Assembly (NCBI GenBank): GCA_031292555.1
Contig: JARLGV010000132.1
Coordinates: 1 to 64,000, forward strand
Source of the DNA: Fimbriimonas sp.
GTDB lineage: Bacteria; Armatimonadota; Fimbriimonadia; Fimbriimonadales; Fimbriimonadaceae
Length of the DNA: 64,000 bases
Reading direction: 5' to 3'
A model generated the notes under the pieces. That model was not told the DNA's origin and ran no database searches. It worked only from the letters and a program-made list of their open reading frames with translations. The position numbers were made by a program, and so were the translations under genes. Shown here piece by piece: positions 1-10,027 of this stretch; position 1 is the first letter of the stretch, and every line of letters starts with the position of its first letter.

Positions 1-115
1 AGGCTGGGTTAACCTCGCTACTGGACCACAAACGCCGGCTCGCATCCTTGTGAACCGCCCTGTGCGGACCCGCATGCAGGGTGGTGTGGGGGGCGGGGCG
101 ACCCGCCTACCCGAT

Positions 116-290
116 CCCCGTGTTGGCACTCCGTGTGCCTACGCGGGGGTTGAGGCGGCCGGCGAACAAAGTCCAAAGAGAGGACGAAGTCCGTTCCGAC
201 TATCCCGAAGGGATGACATATCCTAGCCCCGTGTTGGCACTCCGTGTGCCTACGCGGGGGTTGAGGCGGCCGGCGAGCAAAGTCCAAGGC
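116..290. repeat. Two direct copies (~62 bp conserved, 111-bp spacing) of a palindromic REP-like element CCCCGTGTTGGCACTCCGTGTGCCTACGCGGGGGTTGAGGCGGCCGGCG
   Basis: Identical sequence at ~116 and ~227; internal stem GGCAC-TCCGT-GTGCC and outer CCCCG/CGGGG. Confidence 0.8.
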
Positions 291-501
291 CGCTCCGGCG
301 GCCCCCTAAGAAAAGTTCCATCCCTCTCCTAAGTGAGAACCCGTGTCTGATCGGCCAACTCGACCATGCGGGCGAACAAAGGACTCAAACTAAGTCCCTC
401 CGAGGGACCGGTCCGCATGGTTGCGAACAGGCAGAGACTCCGATTGCGCATTCTGACCCTCTCCCCCTCGATCTCCGAGAAAGATGGTAAAATAGGATCG
501 T

Positions 502-577
502 TGCCGGATAGCTCAATTGGCAGAGCGCCTGACTCTGGATCAGGAGGTTCTAGGTTCAAGCCCTAGTCTGGCAGCCA
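502..577 (+). tRNA. tRNA-Gln (anticodon CTG), CCA encoded
   Basis: Acceptor TGCCGGA/TCTGGCA, anticodon arm CCTGA-CTCTGGA-TCAGG, T-loop GGTTCAAGCC, 3' GCCA. Confidence 0.93.
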
Positions 578-700
578 ATCCCCTTGTTGTTTGCTGAGTT
601 CGGCGCTTACGCCGTCTGTCATTGCCGTCTTTGTTGGAATGATCCTTCAGGTTGCAGTTCCTCACCATTGCGCCTTTGCCATACTCTAGAATGATCGCAG

Positions 701-1819
701 ATGTCAGACCAGGTTTGGACTTGTCCTAAGTGCGCGCAGGAATTTGTTGGCGGTGAAGCCAAGTTCTGTTGGGCCGATGGGACACCCCTTGAGACTAAGG
801 GCGCGGATGTCGCCCATGACGCAGGTAAGAACCAACCGCGGCATTGTCCGAACTGTCTGAAGTCTTACACGTCCGCTAGCTTCTGCATGGAGTGCGGAGA
901 GCCACTGGCCGAAGGCGCAGCCCCTCGTCAGAACCCGCGAGGTCCTCAACTGTGCCCTTTATGTTCACGAAGATACGATCGGCAGTTTCTGTTTTGCGAT
1001 ATCGATGGCGCGCTTTTGGTGGAATCTATCCTGCCAGATGAAAACAGGACTGACCCCAAGGGCGCTCTTGCTGTCGTCGGTGATCCTGGACCCACCGTAC
1101 TTTCGCCTCCCGCGACAAAGCCTGAAGTCGGTCTCCCTGACAAGCCGGAGATTCCAGATCATGGAAGCGGTAAGCGTCGTGTTGCTTCGTCTCCTCGATT
1201 GCTTGGCTATTGTGTAGGCGTTCTGATTCTGATCGTGTCATTCGGGCTCTGGACGCGCCACGGCAAGGGGCGTTCAAAGCTGGCAGATCCTCGATTAGTC
1301 GGCAATATTAGCCGGACGGCGCAAACGGCGTCTCCTGTAAATTCGCCCGCAGATGAGGCGAAGTCTGAAGTCCCAGATCACGGAATCGGATATGAACAAA
1401 CGATGGCCGGATCTACGATGAGAGTGTTCGAAGATGCCTTCAAGCTCTGGCTCTTCGGAAAGGATGGACCCCAGAAAGCGCAAGGGCTCCAATCGATGAT
1501 TCGCGCATCCAGTGAGTTGAACAATCACATCAAGGCGGTGCGAGCGGGCCATCCGGCCTACGCATTCCTTTGGCGGGGTCATTGGTACTTGGAGCAGGCG
1601 TTGGTGCATAACGCGCAGAAGCAACTTGAACCGGTGAAGTCTGAGATTCTGGACGCGCACAATTGCTTCGAGTGGGCCATTCAAGCCCACGACATCAGCG
1701 TCGACGCAGACTTGCCTCAGAGCATTCGCAATGCGAGCGGGACGTACAGATTCCTGATGGGGACGAACGCGGACAACATGTTTGAGCCCCTCCTCAAGGA
1801 GTTGACGAGACCAAGATGA
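701..1819 (+). CDS. Multi-zinc-ribbon, single-TM protein of unknown function
   Basis: CPKC, CPNC...CMEC, CPLC Cys clusters; TM LLGYCVGVLILIVSFGLW; overlaps next CDS by ATGA. Confidence 0.8.
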   Translation: MSDQVWTCPKCAQEFVGGEAKFCWADGTPLETKGADVAHDAGKNQPRHCPNCLKSYTSASFCMECGEPLAEGAAPRQNPRGPQLCPLCSRRYDRQFLFCDIDGALLVESILPDENRTDPKGALAVVGDPGPTVLSPPATKPEVGLPDKPEIPDHGSGKRRVASSPRLLGYCVGVLILIVSFGLWTRHGKGRSKLADPRLVGNISRTAQTASPVNSPADEAKSEVPDHGIGYEQTMAGSTMRVFEDAFKLWLFGKDGPQKAQGLQSMIRASSELNNHIKAVRAGHPAYAFLWRGHWYLEQALVHNAQKQLEPVKSEILDAHNCFEWAIQAHDISVDADLPQSIRNASGTYRFLMGTNADNMFEPLLKELTRPR

Positions 1820-3453
1820 TCGCCCTCCTGGTTTGTGCGTTGGCTGGACAGACCGGCTTTGATCCATCCAAGCTTGGAATCAGGAATCCAAACGCTGACC
1901 TGGCGAATTCTAATGAGGATCGGCGCAGAAGGTCTCACACAAAGGGAAGGTCTAGGACAAAGCCAGGGCAGTTCGTTCGCCGAGTGGCGCCCAAAGAGAC
2001 CAAACCATGGTCGCACTTTTCGGTTGTGGTCGGAATCCGGCCGGAAGCGACCCCTCATGGCATATCACTGCCTGCTGTGCGCTGGGAGTGGTTTGTCGAA
2101 AGCGGTGGCAAGGCGTGGTCGAAGGCGGGAGGCAGGGTCGATCTGGCAAAGGGCCCTGAGTGCGTTCTACCGAACATCACTAACCAGCCCGGGTACATCG
2201 TGTGGTCAACCGGGGATTCAGGCGCCTCGCGAGATTGGGAGGTTGCGCAGGATACCGAGTACACCGAGCTTCCAGAGACGCCTTGGTTGAGGCCGGGTCC
2301 AAGGGGTGTTCGCCTCTGGAATGCGCCAAAGACCGTCGTTCTCAAGAAGAACACGATCGACGTCGAACTCCTTCAAGTCCCGCCATCCTCCATCGTCCGA
2401 TACGGCAAGGAGATCCTCGGGTCGAGTCCGATCGCGACGGGCGGACTGCGGCTGAAGTTTCCGGTTGCCTACAACGACAAAGGGGCATACGTCATGATTG
2501 AGGACTCGCGAGACGGCGTCAAGCGGATCACTTCGGTCTCTTTGGCCGACTCTGCCGGCCCGGCAAATCCATATCGGCCGTTCAGTGCGACGATCAGTCC
2601 CGGCAACTGGATCCTTGATTCCGTTGACGAGATCGCATTTCCAGCCGACGAACTGCTTGGTAAGCCGGACCCGAAGAGCCTGACCCTTGCGTCGCTGACA
2701 TCCAGCGATGACATCGAGCAGCTATTGGGGCCTCCTGACTCCAGAGACGAAGACGGTAGCGCCAAGTACTTCGGGTGGTCGGATGGTAGTCATTGGTGGA
2801 AGTATCTGGATAAGGGCGTTGAGTTCAAGGTTAGAGAAGTAGATCTTGGCGATTCGAAGACTCGGAAGATCGTCGAGACTGCCGCTATCAGTACGGCAAC
2901 GGGAGGCGAAGTTGCCGGGTTACGAGTGGGCGACCAAGACTCTCAGATCGAGGCCAGGCTTGGCAGAAGGGATGCTCGCAGCCCATATGGGCATGAGGAC
3001 CCAGGGCTTCGCTCCTATTTCGGAGGAGGCTTAGCCTTCACGGTGGACCTGCATTCCCATCGGATCCAGCGGATTGAACTACGGCGACCTCTGTCGTTCA
3101 TTCGGAACGGTCTGGTTCCGACCAATCCCGTTGGAGGCGACTACGCTCGGATCGTCGATATCGACTACGGGACGGCCGAAATCGTGTTCTCCGTTCCGGG
3201 TGGGGCAAGTCTCCCCGGAAACACCTTCCTTGCCATTCGAAATCTAGACGTCGATGCTTTTGCCGAATCCGATACCGGCGCCAGGGTTTTGGCCAGGGTT
3301 TTTCGAAGTAAGAACGGCTTTGCAGAGGCCAACCTCTATCTGGGGACTAAGGGTCGTGCCAAGCCGATCGACGTGTCTACCGCGCGTATTTATTTGCGCC
3401 GCCTCCTAAGCGCCAAGACCGCTTTCTCGTATGGCATTCCCGTTGATTGGTGA
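1816..3453 (+). CDS. Hypothetical protein, 545 aa
   Basis: Long ORF, ATGA overlap with upstream CDS. Confidence 0.75.
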   Translation: MIALLVCALAGQTGFDPSKLGIRNPNADLANSNEDRRRRSHTKGRSRTKPGQFVRRVAPKETKPWSHFSVVVGIRPEATPHGISLPAVRWEWFVESGGKAWSKAGGRVDLAKGPECVLPNITNQPGYIVWSTGDSGASRDWEVAQDTEYTELPETPWLRPGPRGVRLWNAPKTVVLKKNTIDVELLQVPPSSIVRYGKEILGSSPIATGGLRLKFPVAYNDKGAYVMIEDSRDGVKRITSVSLADSAGPANPYRPFSATISPGNWILDSVDEIAFPADELLGKPDPKSLTLASLTSSDDIEQLLGPPDSRDEDGSAKYFGWSDGSHWWKYLDKGVEFKVREVDLGDSKTRKIVETAAISTATGGEVAGLRVGDQDSQIEARLGRRDARSPYGHEDPGLRSYFGGGLAFTVDLHSHRIQRIELRRPLSFIRNGLVPTNPVGGDYARIVDIDYGTAEIVFSVPGGASLPGNTFLAIRNLDVDAFAESDTGARVLARVFRSKNGFAEANLYLGTKGRAKPIDVSTARIYLRRLLSAKTAFSYGIPVDW

Positions 3454-3554
3454 GATCGACGCCACCGTGGTCGCTCTCATATGGCAAGTTCAATCGCAAT
3501 ATCCTGCTTTTAACATGCTCCCTTGGTGGGGTCGTTGTAGAATCGAGTCAGTAG

Positions 3555-4709
3555 GTGAGCTTCGGGACGCCCTATCCATACATCGCGGTTCTTGCAGGCT
3601 TGGCGCTGTTTGCCGTTGTCGTCGTTTTCCTCTTCGGAGTGATCTCGGAAGAAGTACGCTCAAAAACACCTCGTCGATACGGTGCCAGAGAATCGCGTTA
3701 TCAGAAACCCGTTGCTGCCACCAGCCGAATCCAAGACATCCCTAGCGCCTCGGTAGTTGAGCCCGTAATGGACACAAACATGGAGCTTCAAAGAATCGAA
3801 CACAAGAGGGAGATCGCGTCGCTGACCGCGCAGATCCATGAACTGAAGGTTAAGAACGCTTCGATGAATGAAGCGTATCAGAACATACGGAAGGAACTAG
3901 CGGAGGTCAGGAGCGCGCGCTCGCTCGACGTCAAGAAAACGGATGCTCAGATCGACGTCCTCAGGAAGGAAATACAGGACGTTCAAGTCGCTCGAGACAC
4001 CGCCGTGCGGGATCGAGACGAACTGGAAAAGCTGCTCGCGGTGGCTCGAGAGGCAAGGAACGCAATGGAGGTCGATGCGGGGAAGGCGACCCTGGCAACG
4101 ACCGAGGAACTGAGCCGTCTGGCGGTGGAGAAGGAGGACATCCTGAGCCAACTGAGAGTGATGTCGGCGAGAATGGAGGCGAGCGGTCAAGCGGAGGCAA
4201 CGGCCAAAGCCGAGGCCGTACGTTTCAGGAAGGAATTCGAACGAGTATCTCGCGAACTGGAACTTAAGGCCGTATCGGATGAGGAGCAAGGCTTCTACGT
4301 CCGCAACGCTCTTGCCGAGAAGCAAGCCGAGATCGATGGATTGCAAAGAGCAAACGAGGAACAGGCAGGCTTGATCCTCAATCTCGATCGGCAACTATCC
4401 GAGATCAGACTGACATGTGAAGATATTGAGGTGACGAGCGCGCAGATTCATGGTCTTCCTGCATCCGGCGATGCTCGACAGACCACCGAACAAACCGACT
4501 TGGTTTCGTTGCGCAGGGCCCTGGGCGAAACCACGCTCCTTGCCCGGCGTAGGGAACAGGAGATAGAGGAATTGAGGACACAGTTAGCTGCGACGGTCGC
4601 CGAGAGGCCTTCGCTCCCGGACGGTAGCGCCAAGGAAGCTCAACAGATCTCCGACGATGCCGCGGAGACTCCTACCGCAGGGGCGCCAAAGCGGGCACGA
4701 CGACTTTGA
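3555..4709 (+). CDS. N-terminally membrane-anchored coiled-coil protein with C-terminal RARRL tail
   Basis: TM YIAVLAGLALFAVVVVFLFGV; long heptad-like Glu/Lys/Leu-rich region; ends APKRARRL. Confidence 0.8.
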   Translation: MSFGTPYPYIAVLAGLALFAVVVVFLFGVISEEVRSKTPRRYGARESRYQKPVAATSRIQDIPSASVVEPVMDTNMELQRIEHKREIASLTAQIHELKVKNASMNEAYQNIRKELAEVRSARSLDVKKTDAQIDVLRKEIQDVQVARDTAVRDRDELEKLLAVAREARNAMEVDAGKATLATTEELSRLAVEKEDILSQLRVMSARMEASGQAEATAKAEAVRFRKEFERVSRELELKAVSDEEQGFYVRNALAEKQAEIDGLQRANEEQAGLILNLDRQLSEIRLTCEDIEVTSAQIHGLPASGDARQTTEQTDLVSLRRALGETTLLARRREQEIEELRTQLAATVAERPSLPDGSAKEAQQISDDAAETPTAGAPKRARRL

Positions 4710-4759
4710 CCGCTATCCGACAGGTATGACAGCAAGAGGAATGTGAGGACCTGCACCAA

Positions 4760-5623
4760 ATGCTTCCCGTTGAAAATGATGTAAAGGAGCTCTTCGAACG
4801 TCTCCAGCAGGAGATAGCCCTAGTCAGCGCGCAGAAACTGCCCGTCAGTGACGGTGTCAAGCTTGAGTTCGGTAGAAAGCACTTGATCGAGCCGTTTGCG
4901 GAAAGCTTCGGCGGGGATCCATCGACCGACGAACGTCTCGAGTGGGCGCGCAAACTCAAATCCGCAACTCGCGAGTTTCGGGCGGCCCTCCTTTCGCCGT
5001 CACGTATTACCTTTTCGCCGAGTCATCCGGTAGCGTTGGTTGCTGCCGAACTCGAGACAAGCATCGACCGTTTCGTCGAGAGCTTTCAATGTTCCATTCG
5101 CGAGCGGGAGTATACGGAAGCGCAGAACATGATCCTAACGTTCCTAAAGCTCCCCGCCGACTCAAATATCGCACTAGCGGATCTGGTCCGGCACCTCATC
5201 GCGGCAGTGGGCAGGGCACAAGGGACCGAGACAGAATTGGCTCGACTTCGTGAGGTCGAGACCCGTCACAACGAAGCTGCCGACCTGCTCCGGAAGGTTG
5301 TCGTTACACCTCCCAATGTATCGCTCAACCTTGTGGAACTCATCGCGCCAATGATAGCCGAAGCCAAGAAGGTCAAGGGGCTCGACATGGAGATACGTGA
5401 ACTCAGAGACATCGTGACTCAGAAGGATCAGAAGCTCGAAAGAGCGGTGAAGCTCATTCAAGACCTTGAAGTTCGGTCAGGAGCCGGTCCCGCCAAAAAG
5501 ATCGAACCGCGTGAAGCCAGTCTACGCTCCGAGCCCTCAGCCAAGCCCGTAGCGCCACCAAAAGAAGAAGTAAAACCAGTGCCAGCCTCAAGCACCAAAC
5601 CGGCTCGCGCGAGGAGGCTATAG
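4760..5623 (+). CDS. Helical/coiled-coil protein with C-terminal RARRL tail
   Basis: ORF 287 aa; ends SSTKPARARRL. Confidence 0.8.
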   Translation: MLPVENDVKELFERLQQEIALVSAQKLPVSDGVKLEFGRKHLIEPFAESFGGDPSTDERLEWARKLKSATREFRAALLSPSRITFSPSHPVALVAAELETSIDRFVESFQCSIREREYTEAQNMILTFLKLPADSNIALADLVRHLIAAVGRAQGTETELARLREVETRHNEAADLLRKVVVTPPNVSLNLVELIAPMIAEAKKVKGLDMEIRELRDIVTQKDQKLERAVKLIQDLEVRSGAGPAKKIEPREASLRSEPSAKPVAPPKEEVKPVPASSTKPARARRL

Positions 5624-5691
5624 ATTAATGAATGTGCATGGGTTGCTGGCTTCCTGGCAAGGGAACTGCAGGCTAGTCATAGCGGAGAAAA

Positions 5692-7458
5692 GTGTGCAGA
5701 ACGAGGTCCCAAACCTTGCCTAGATTGCCGTGGTTAAGCGAATCGGACGCGGATCGTGACGACAAGGCCGCCGTTGCCGAATTGTCCAAGCAAATTGGGG
5801 ACTTGGCTACGAAGTGTTCGCAGATAAGGTCGGATATTGAAAAGTGGTCCCCTGATTTGCGTGGCAAAGTCAACGATTCGCTAGCCAGGACCCTCACGTT
5901 TTGCGTGGAGCCCTGGAGGAAATATACCAACGATAACAGAGATGCGAAGCAAGCGCCGCTGCAAGCCCAAATAGTCCACAAGCACCTAGCCGAGATTTAT
6001 CGAGATTCTCTGCAAATAGGGATCACATCACATGAGGTGACGTCGCTCCGACATATCTTGGCAAGGGTCGAACTGACGTTTAGGCTTTTCCTCGAAGACC
6101 GGGGAATCGGGCTTCTTCACAACATCCACAAATCGGGACTGGGACGACCCGAAACGCAGCGTGTGTCTCCTGCAGTTATCCAAGGCGAGGGAGCTGACGA
6201 GTTACGTCGCCGACTCAAAGAAGTTGAAGACGGGATCAATGCGGCAGGGATACCGTTTAAGAGGACGACTTCCGGGCAAGATCTGAAGGACGCAATCGAC
6301 GTGTTGAGGGACCTCGCCAAGAAGGGTTCCGGCGGCGAAGCCAAGACAACGGACGATCACGACCTACCCAAGCAGATCGAACTTCTGGATCGTCGCCATA
6401 AGCAGTTATCTTCCGTATTGGCTTCGATTGGAATCCTATTTGGCCCCGAGGACCCGATAGACGAACTCGCGCCCCAGATCGAGGCGTGGGTACGAACAAG
6501 GCAGCCAGTTGACGTACAAAAGGAGCGGGGGAGGGCAGCCGTCGAACTGGCTTGCCCGAGCGAAGACGCCCTGCGTCTTTCTGAGATGGAGAAAGCACTT
6601 GCCGAAGCGGGGATTCGCCTAAAGCGAAACGAACCTGTTCGGCTCTTGGCTGACGCGATTGAGGCAATCAAATCGCGCCAAGTGGATGCCAGCGGTGAAT
6701 CCAAGCTAGTACGAGAACTTCAAGACAAGGTGCGGAGCCTCGAAGAGGAGTTCAAGAGCAAGGAAGCGTTCGCGGAGAGGGCCTTTGTCGAAGCGAAGGA
6801 CGGCTATCAGAAAGAACTGGCGGCGCTCAAGAAGGCAAATGCCAGCCTGGAAGAAAGGATCGCCGCGACGTTGAAGACGACCGCTAAGCAACTGGACAAA
6901 GTTGATGAAGAAAAGCAGGAACTCGCCGGCAAGAGCGACGTTCTCAGAATCCGTAACGGATCGCTTGAAGCGGACGCTGCGGCAAAGACGGCAGAGGCGG
7001 ACGAACTCAAGCTCCTAAACAACGAACTGGCGGGCCAAAGCCGAGATCGCGGCGCGGCGATTGAGTTGCTCAAGCAGGAGCTTGCAGCAGTCAAGCTAAC
7101 CCTGACGCAGGCTACGGAGCGAATGGGCGCTTCAGCAAAGCAGGTGGTGACGCTCACTGCGACGGTCGAGAGGAAGGAAAAGGAGGAAGTGGCCTTGCGC
7201 CGCCGGCTGGATGCACTTCAAGACGCCTTTGCCGACAGTCAGATGACAAACAAGGGAAGAATTGAAGCCCTGCAGAACCAATGCCACGACTTGGCGGTCG
7301 AACGTACACAGCTCTCGGAGAAGGTCGCTGGGCTAGAGGCTCAATTGGAGGAACTGACGACCGAACTGCAGGCAAACGATGATGCATCGCCGTCAGGCGC
7401 ATCCGGCTCCGAGTCCGACAGGGCAGGAACTCCGACAAAGCGGGCCAGGAAACTGTGA
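5692..7458 (+). CDS. Coiled-coil protein (paralogue of 10020-12380), C-terminal RARKL tail
   Basis: ORF 588 aa; start could be GTG 5692 or TTG 5716 (aligned with paralogue); ends GTPTKRARKL. Confidence 0.8.
   Translation: MCRTRSQTLPRLPWLSESDADRDDKAAVAELSKQIGDLATKCSQIRSDIEKWSPDLRGKVNDSLARTLTFCVEPWRKYTNDNRDAKQAPLQAQIVHKHLAEIYRDSLQIGITSHEVTSLRHILARVELTFRLFLEDRGIGLLHNIHKSGLGRPETQRVSPAVIQGEGADELRRRLKEVEDGINAAGIPFKRTTSGQDLKDAIDVLRDLAKKGSGGEAKTTDDHDLPKQIELLDRRHKQLSSVLASIGILFGPEDPIDELAPQIEAWVRTRQPVDVQKERGRAAVELACPSEDALRLSEMEKALAEAGIRLKRNEPVRLLADAIEAIKSRQVDASGESKLVRELQDKVRSLEEEFKSKEAFAERAFVEAKDGYQKELAALKKANASLEERIAATLKTTAKQLDKVDEEKQELAGKSDVLRIRNGSLEADAAAKTAEADELKLLNNELAGQSRDRGAAIELLKQELAAVKLTLTQATERMGASAKQVVTLTATVERKEKEEVALRRRLDALQDAFADSQMTNKGRIEALQNQCHDLAVERTQLSEKVAGLEAQLEELTTELQANDDASPSGASGSESDRAGTPTKRARKL
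5703..7120 (+). repeat. Direct duplication, copy 1 (~1.4 kb), partner at ~10006-11420
   Basis: Near-identical DNA from gaggtcc...accttgcctagattgcc to gtcaagctaaccctgac. Confidence 0.9.
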
Positions 7459-7531
7459 ACGGCCGTTAACAAAGCGTGCATCCCCTTATTGAATAGTAGC
7501 GGTACCATACAAAAACAGGGAATAACTGAAA

Positions 7532-10027
7532 GTGAAGAGATCTTACGACGCTACATCGGATACGCCTGCGATTGCTCAGTGTTTCGAAACACCTGCCGAA
7601 AAGACGTGTCCCTTGCTCACCGAGGAGGGGGCAAAACTCAAATGGTGCCCACGATGTGGGCGACCCAACAGGACGATCGGCGTCGATCACAACATGAAGT
7701 TCACGATGCCGTCGAAGACCGTGAAGTCAAAGTGGTTTCCCCTCGAAGTGCGAGGCGCCAACCCGATTCGCTACGAGGTCAGCTCAGCGTCGCCGACGGT
7801 CCGGGTCGTCGAACAGCAACAACACGGTCAGGACGGATTCCTCGTCGAACTCCAACAAGCCTTGCCCCAAGGCTCTGTGAAAGAGATCGAAGTATCAATC
7901 AAGACTGAGAACGGAAAGCGCGAACTGGATCGACTCAACAAGCTCTCGTTCGAGCAGTCGCTCACCTATCCCGTCACGATTCGGGCGATCGCCCCGAAAA
8001 TCGAAACGGATCTCCAAACTGCGATCCTCCACGACCGAACTCGATCGAGGCCGATCCAAATCTGGTACTCGGGCGACGTCGAGGAGTTGGAGGTTTCGAT
8101 TGATGTCGACGGTGTCGGCTTCGGGCTTTTCGATGCGAGAAGCGAAAGGATCCGATCCAAGGCGCTTCTTAGGTCGGGCGAGCCTTTCGAGTGCTTTGTC
8201 GCGCGCATAGATCACGAGACTCCCTATGGCGCTGTCAAACTGAGTGCCCCATCCTGCGAGACCGTTGAGGTCGAGGTGATCTGGGTCGACGAGAAGGTTA
8301 CAAGCCTGACCCCGGCCCGATATACGGTTGGGGTCGACTTCGGCACGACCGGCACGTCGATCAATGTCGTTGAATACACCGGGGACAACGAACGGGCTTA
8401 CGAACGAGCGGTTCCGATCACAGATGCCGGTCCCGTTCTCGAAGGGGACGAGATGGTGCTTCGCCGTCGCTGGCCGACCCTCATTGCGCTCGTCAACTCC
8501 GACCGAAATGGGTGGCTTTGGGGCTTGGAGGCACGAGCGAAGAGCTTTGACAAGGACCATTTCGTCATCGAGGGTATCAAGTCTCGCTTACGCCACGGTA
8601 AGGGCACTATATGGGTCCCGGAGGCAGGAAACGAAGACCACTCGGTCGAGATGCCTGTCATCGAGGTTGTCACGTGGTATTTCAAACAACTCAGAAGGCT
8701 TATCGAGGCGCAAGTGCCCGAGATAGCCGAACAGGTGGAGTTGGGATTGCCGATCAACATCGTCTTTAGCCTTCCTGTCCTGGACTACAACCGCGACAAA
8801 ACCGACTACGACCGGCAACGCGAAGCCACGCTCGTGTCGGCAAGAAAGGCATTTGGCGAGCCGTACAAAATCGACACGATTCTCGAACCTGAAGCGGCGG
8901 CCTGCTATTTGGTCCAGATGGCATACGCGGGCGAACTGCAAGGCTTGCGAGCTTCCGGCAAACCCTATGACGTTTCGGTAAAGCACGGCGAAACAGTCAT
9001 GGTTTACGACTCGGGAGGCGGCACGACCGATATCATCGTCGGCACGCTGCAGATCAACTCTGGGAAGCTCAAACTCGATGTGCACATGTGTGAGCGGGCC
9101 GTGTCCGACGAGAAGGATGGCTACGGGGGCGTCGTCTACAAAGATTTCGCCGGACGGGCCGTCAACGACTATTTCCTTGAAGTGCTTCACCAGAGAACGC
9201 GTGATAACAAAGACGATTCGAATGATCTAAGATCCGTCGTTTACGACACTGAAGCTCAGTATTTCGATGACGAAGCCGACGCAATTCGCGAGTCCATCAA
9301 GAACGGCCGGTTCTCATGGGGAACGTGCCAATCTCGCATATCGAGCGACTTCGAAGACACGAAAACGAAAGTAAGTCGAGATGGTATCGTGTCGAAGATC
9401 TACGGTGATGACCGGCTGACCGTGGATAGGAGATTCCTCGACCAGATCCGGCGAGCCTCGGTGACTACGGAGCAGGTCGAACAGATCGAGCATGTCCTCC
9501 AGACGATGGAATCAAAGGACATCCACGTTTCCAAAGTGTTCCTCATCGGCGGCAACTGCGAACTCCATGCATTGCAGGAAGCGATCATCGAAGATCTTCC
9601 CGAAAGCACGACTCAGATCATCGTGCCGACGCCGAAGTCCAATCGGGGCGCGTTTGCGCTGAACCTTTTCGTTCCGGTGGGAGTGTGTCTGGCCAATTCG
9701 GTTCCGCGCCAACTCAGGCCGTATACCGTCGAGGTTCGCGAAGTCCTCCGCAATGCGGAGGACCGCAACCCGCAGCGCGTCGTATTTCCAGCCGGGGAGG
9801 TTGGGGAGCGTCCAATTGGAATGGCTTTCATCGAAGAGCCAACATTGCAGATCTTCGCGAAGTTGGCGGACGGCCTCGAAAGGTTGCTACGGACGCTGGC
9901 GGTCCCGGAAAACCTAAGTTGGTCTTCCCGGGTCGAGGCGATTTTCAGCATGCGTGGTCAGGAACTCCACGTAGCCTGGAAACCACGAATCGGCCCAATC
10001 CAGGAAGAGGTCCTCTACCTTGCCTAG
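7532..10027 (+). CDS. Hsp70-like ATPase with ~260-aa N-terminal extension containing a zinc-ribbon-like Cys cluster
   Basis: Phosphate-1 VGVDFGTTGTSINVVEY, phosphate-2 MVYDSGGGTTDIIVG, adenosine motif KVFLIGGNCELHAL; N-term CPLL...WCPRCGR. Confidence 0.88.
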   Translation: MKRSYDATSDTPAIAQCFETPAEKTCPLLTEEGAKLKWCPRCGRPNRTIGVDHNMKFTMPSKTVKSKWFPLEVRGANPIRYEVSSASPTVRVVEQQQHGQDGFLVELQQALPQGSVKEIEVSIKTENGKRELDRLNKLSFEQSLTYPVTIRAIAPKIETDLQTAILHDRTRSRPIQIWYSGDVEELEVSIDVDGVGFGLFDARSERIRSKALLRSGEPFECFVARIDHETPYGAVKLSAPSCETVEVEVIWVDEKVTSLTPARYTVGVDFGTTGTSINVVEYTGDNERAYERAVPITDAGPVLEGDEMVLRRRWPTLIALVNSDRNGWLWGLEARAKSFDKDHFVIEGIKSRLRHGKGTIWVPEAGNEDHSVEMPVIEVVTWYFKQLRRLIEAQVPEIAEQVELGLPINIVFSLPVLDYNRDKTDYDRQREATLVSARKAFGEPYKIDTILEPEAAACYLVQMAYAGELQGLRASGKPYDVSVKHGETVMVYDSGGGTTDIIVGTLQINSGKLKLDVHMCERAVSDEKDGYGGVVYKDFAGRAVNDYFLEVLHQRTRDNKDDSNDLRSVVYDTEAQYFDDEADAIRESIKNGRFSWGTCQSRISSDFEDTKTKVSRDGIVSKIYGDDRLTVDRRFLDQIRRASVTTEQVEQIEHVLQTMESKDIHVSKVFLIGGNCELHALQEAIIEDLPESTTQIIVPTPKSNRGAFALNLFVPVGVCLANSVPRQLRPYTVEVREVLRNAEDRNPQRVVFPAGEVGERPIGMAFIEEPTLQIFAKLADGLERLLRTLAVPENLSWSSRVEAIFSMRGQELHVAWKPRIGPIQEEVLYLA

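Noticed and set aside
18-332. Short ORFs at the window start
   Set aside because: Their internal repeats simply reflect the REP-like DNA repeat; no coding support.
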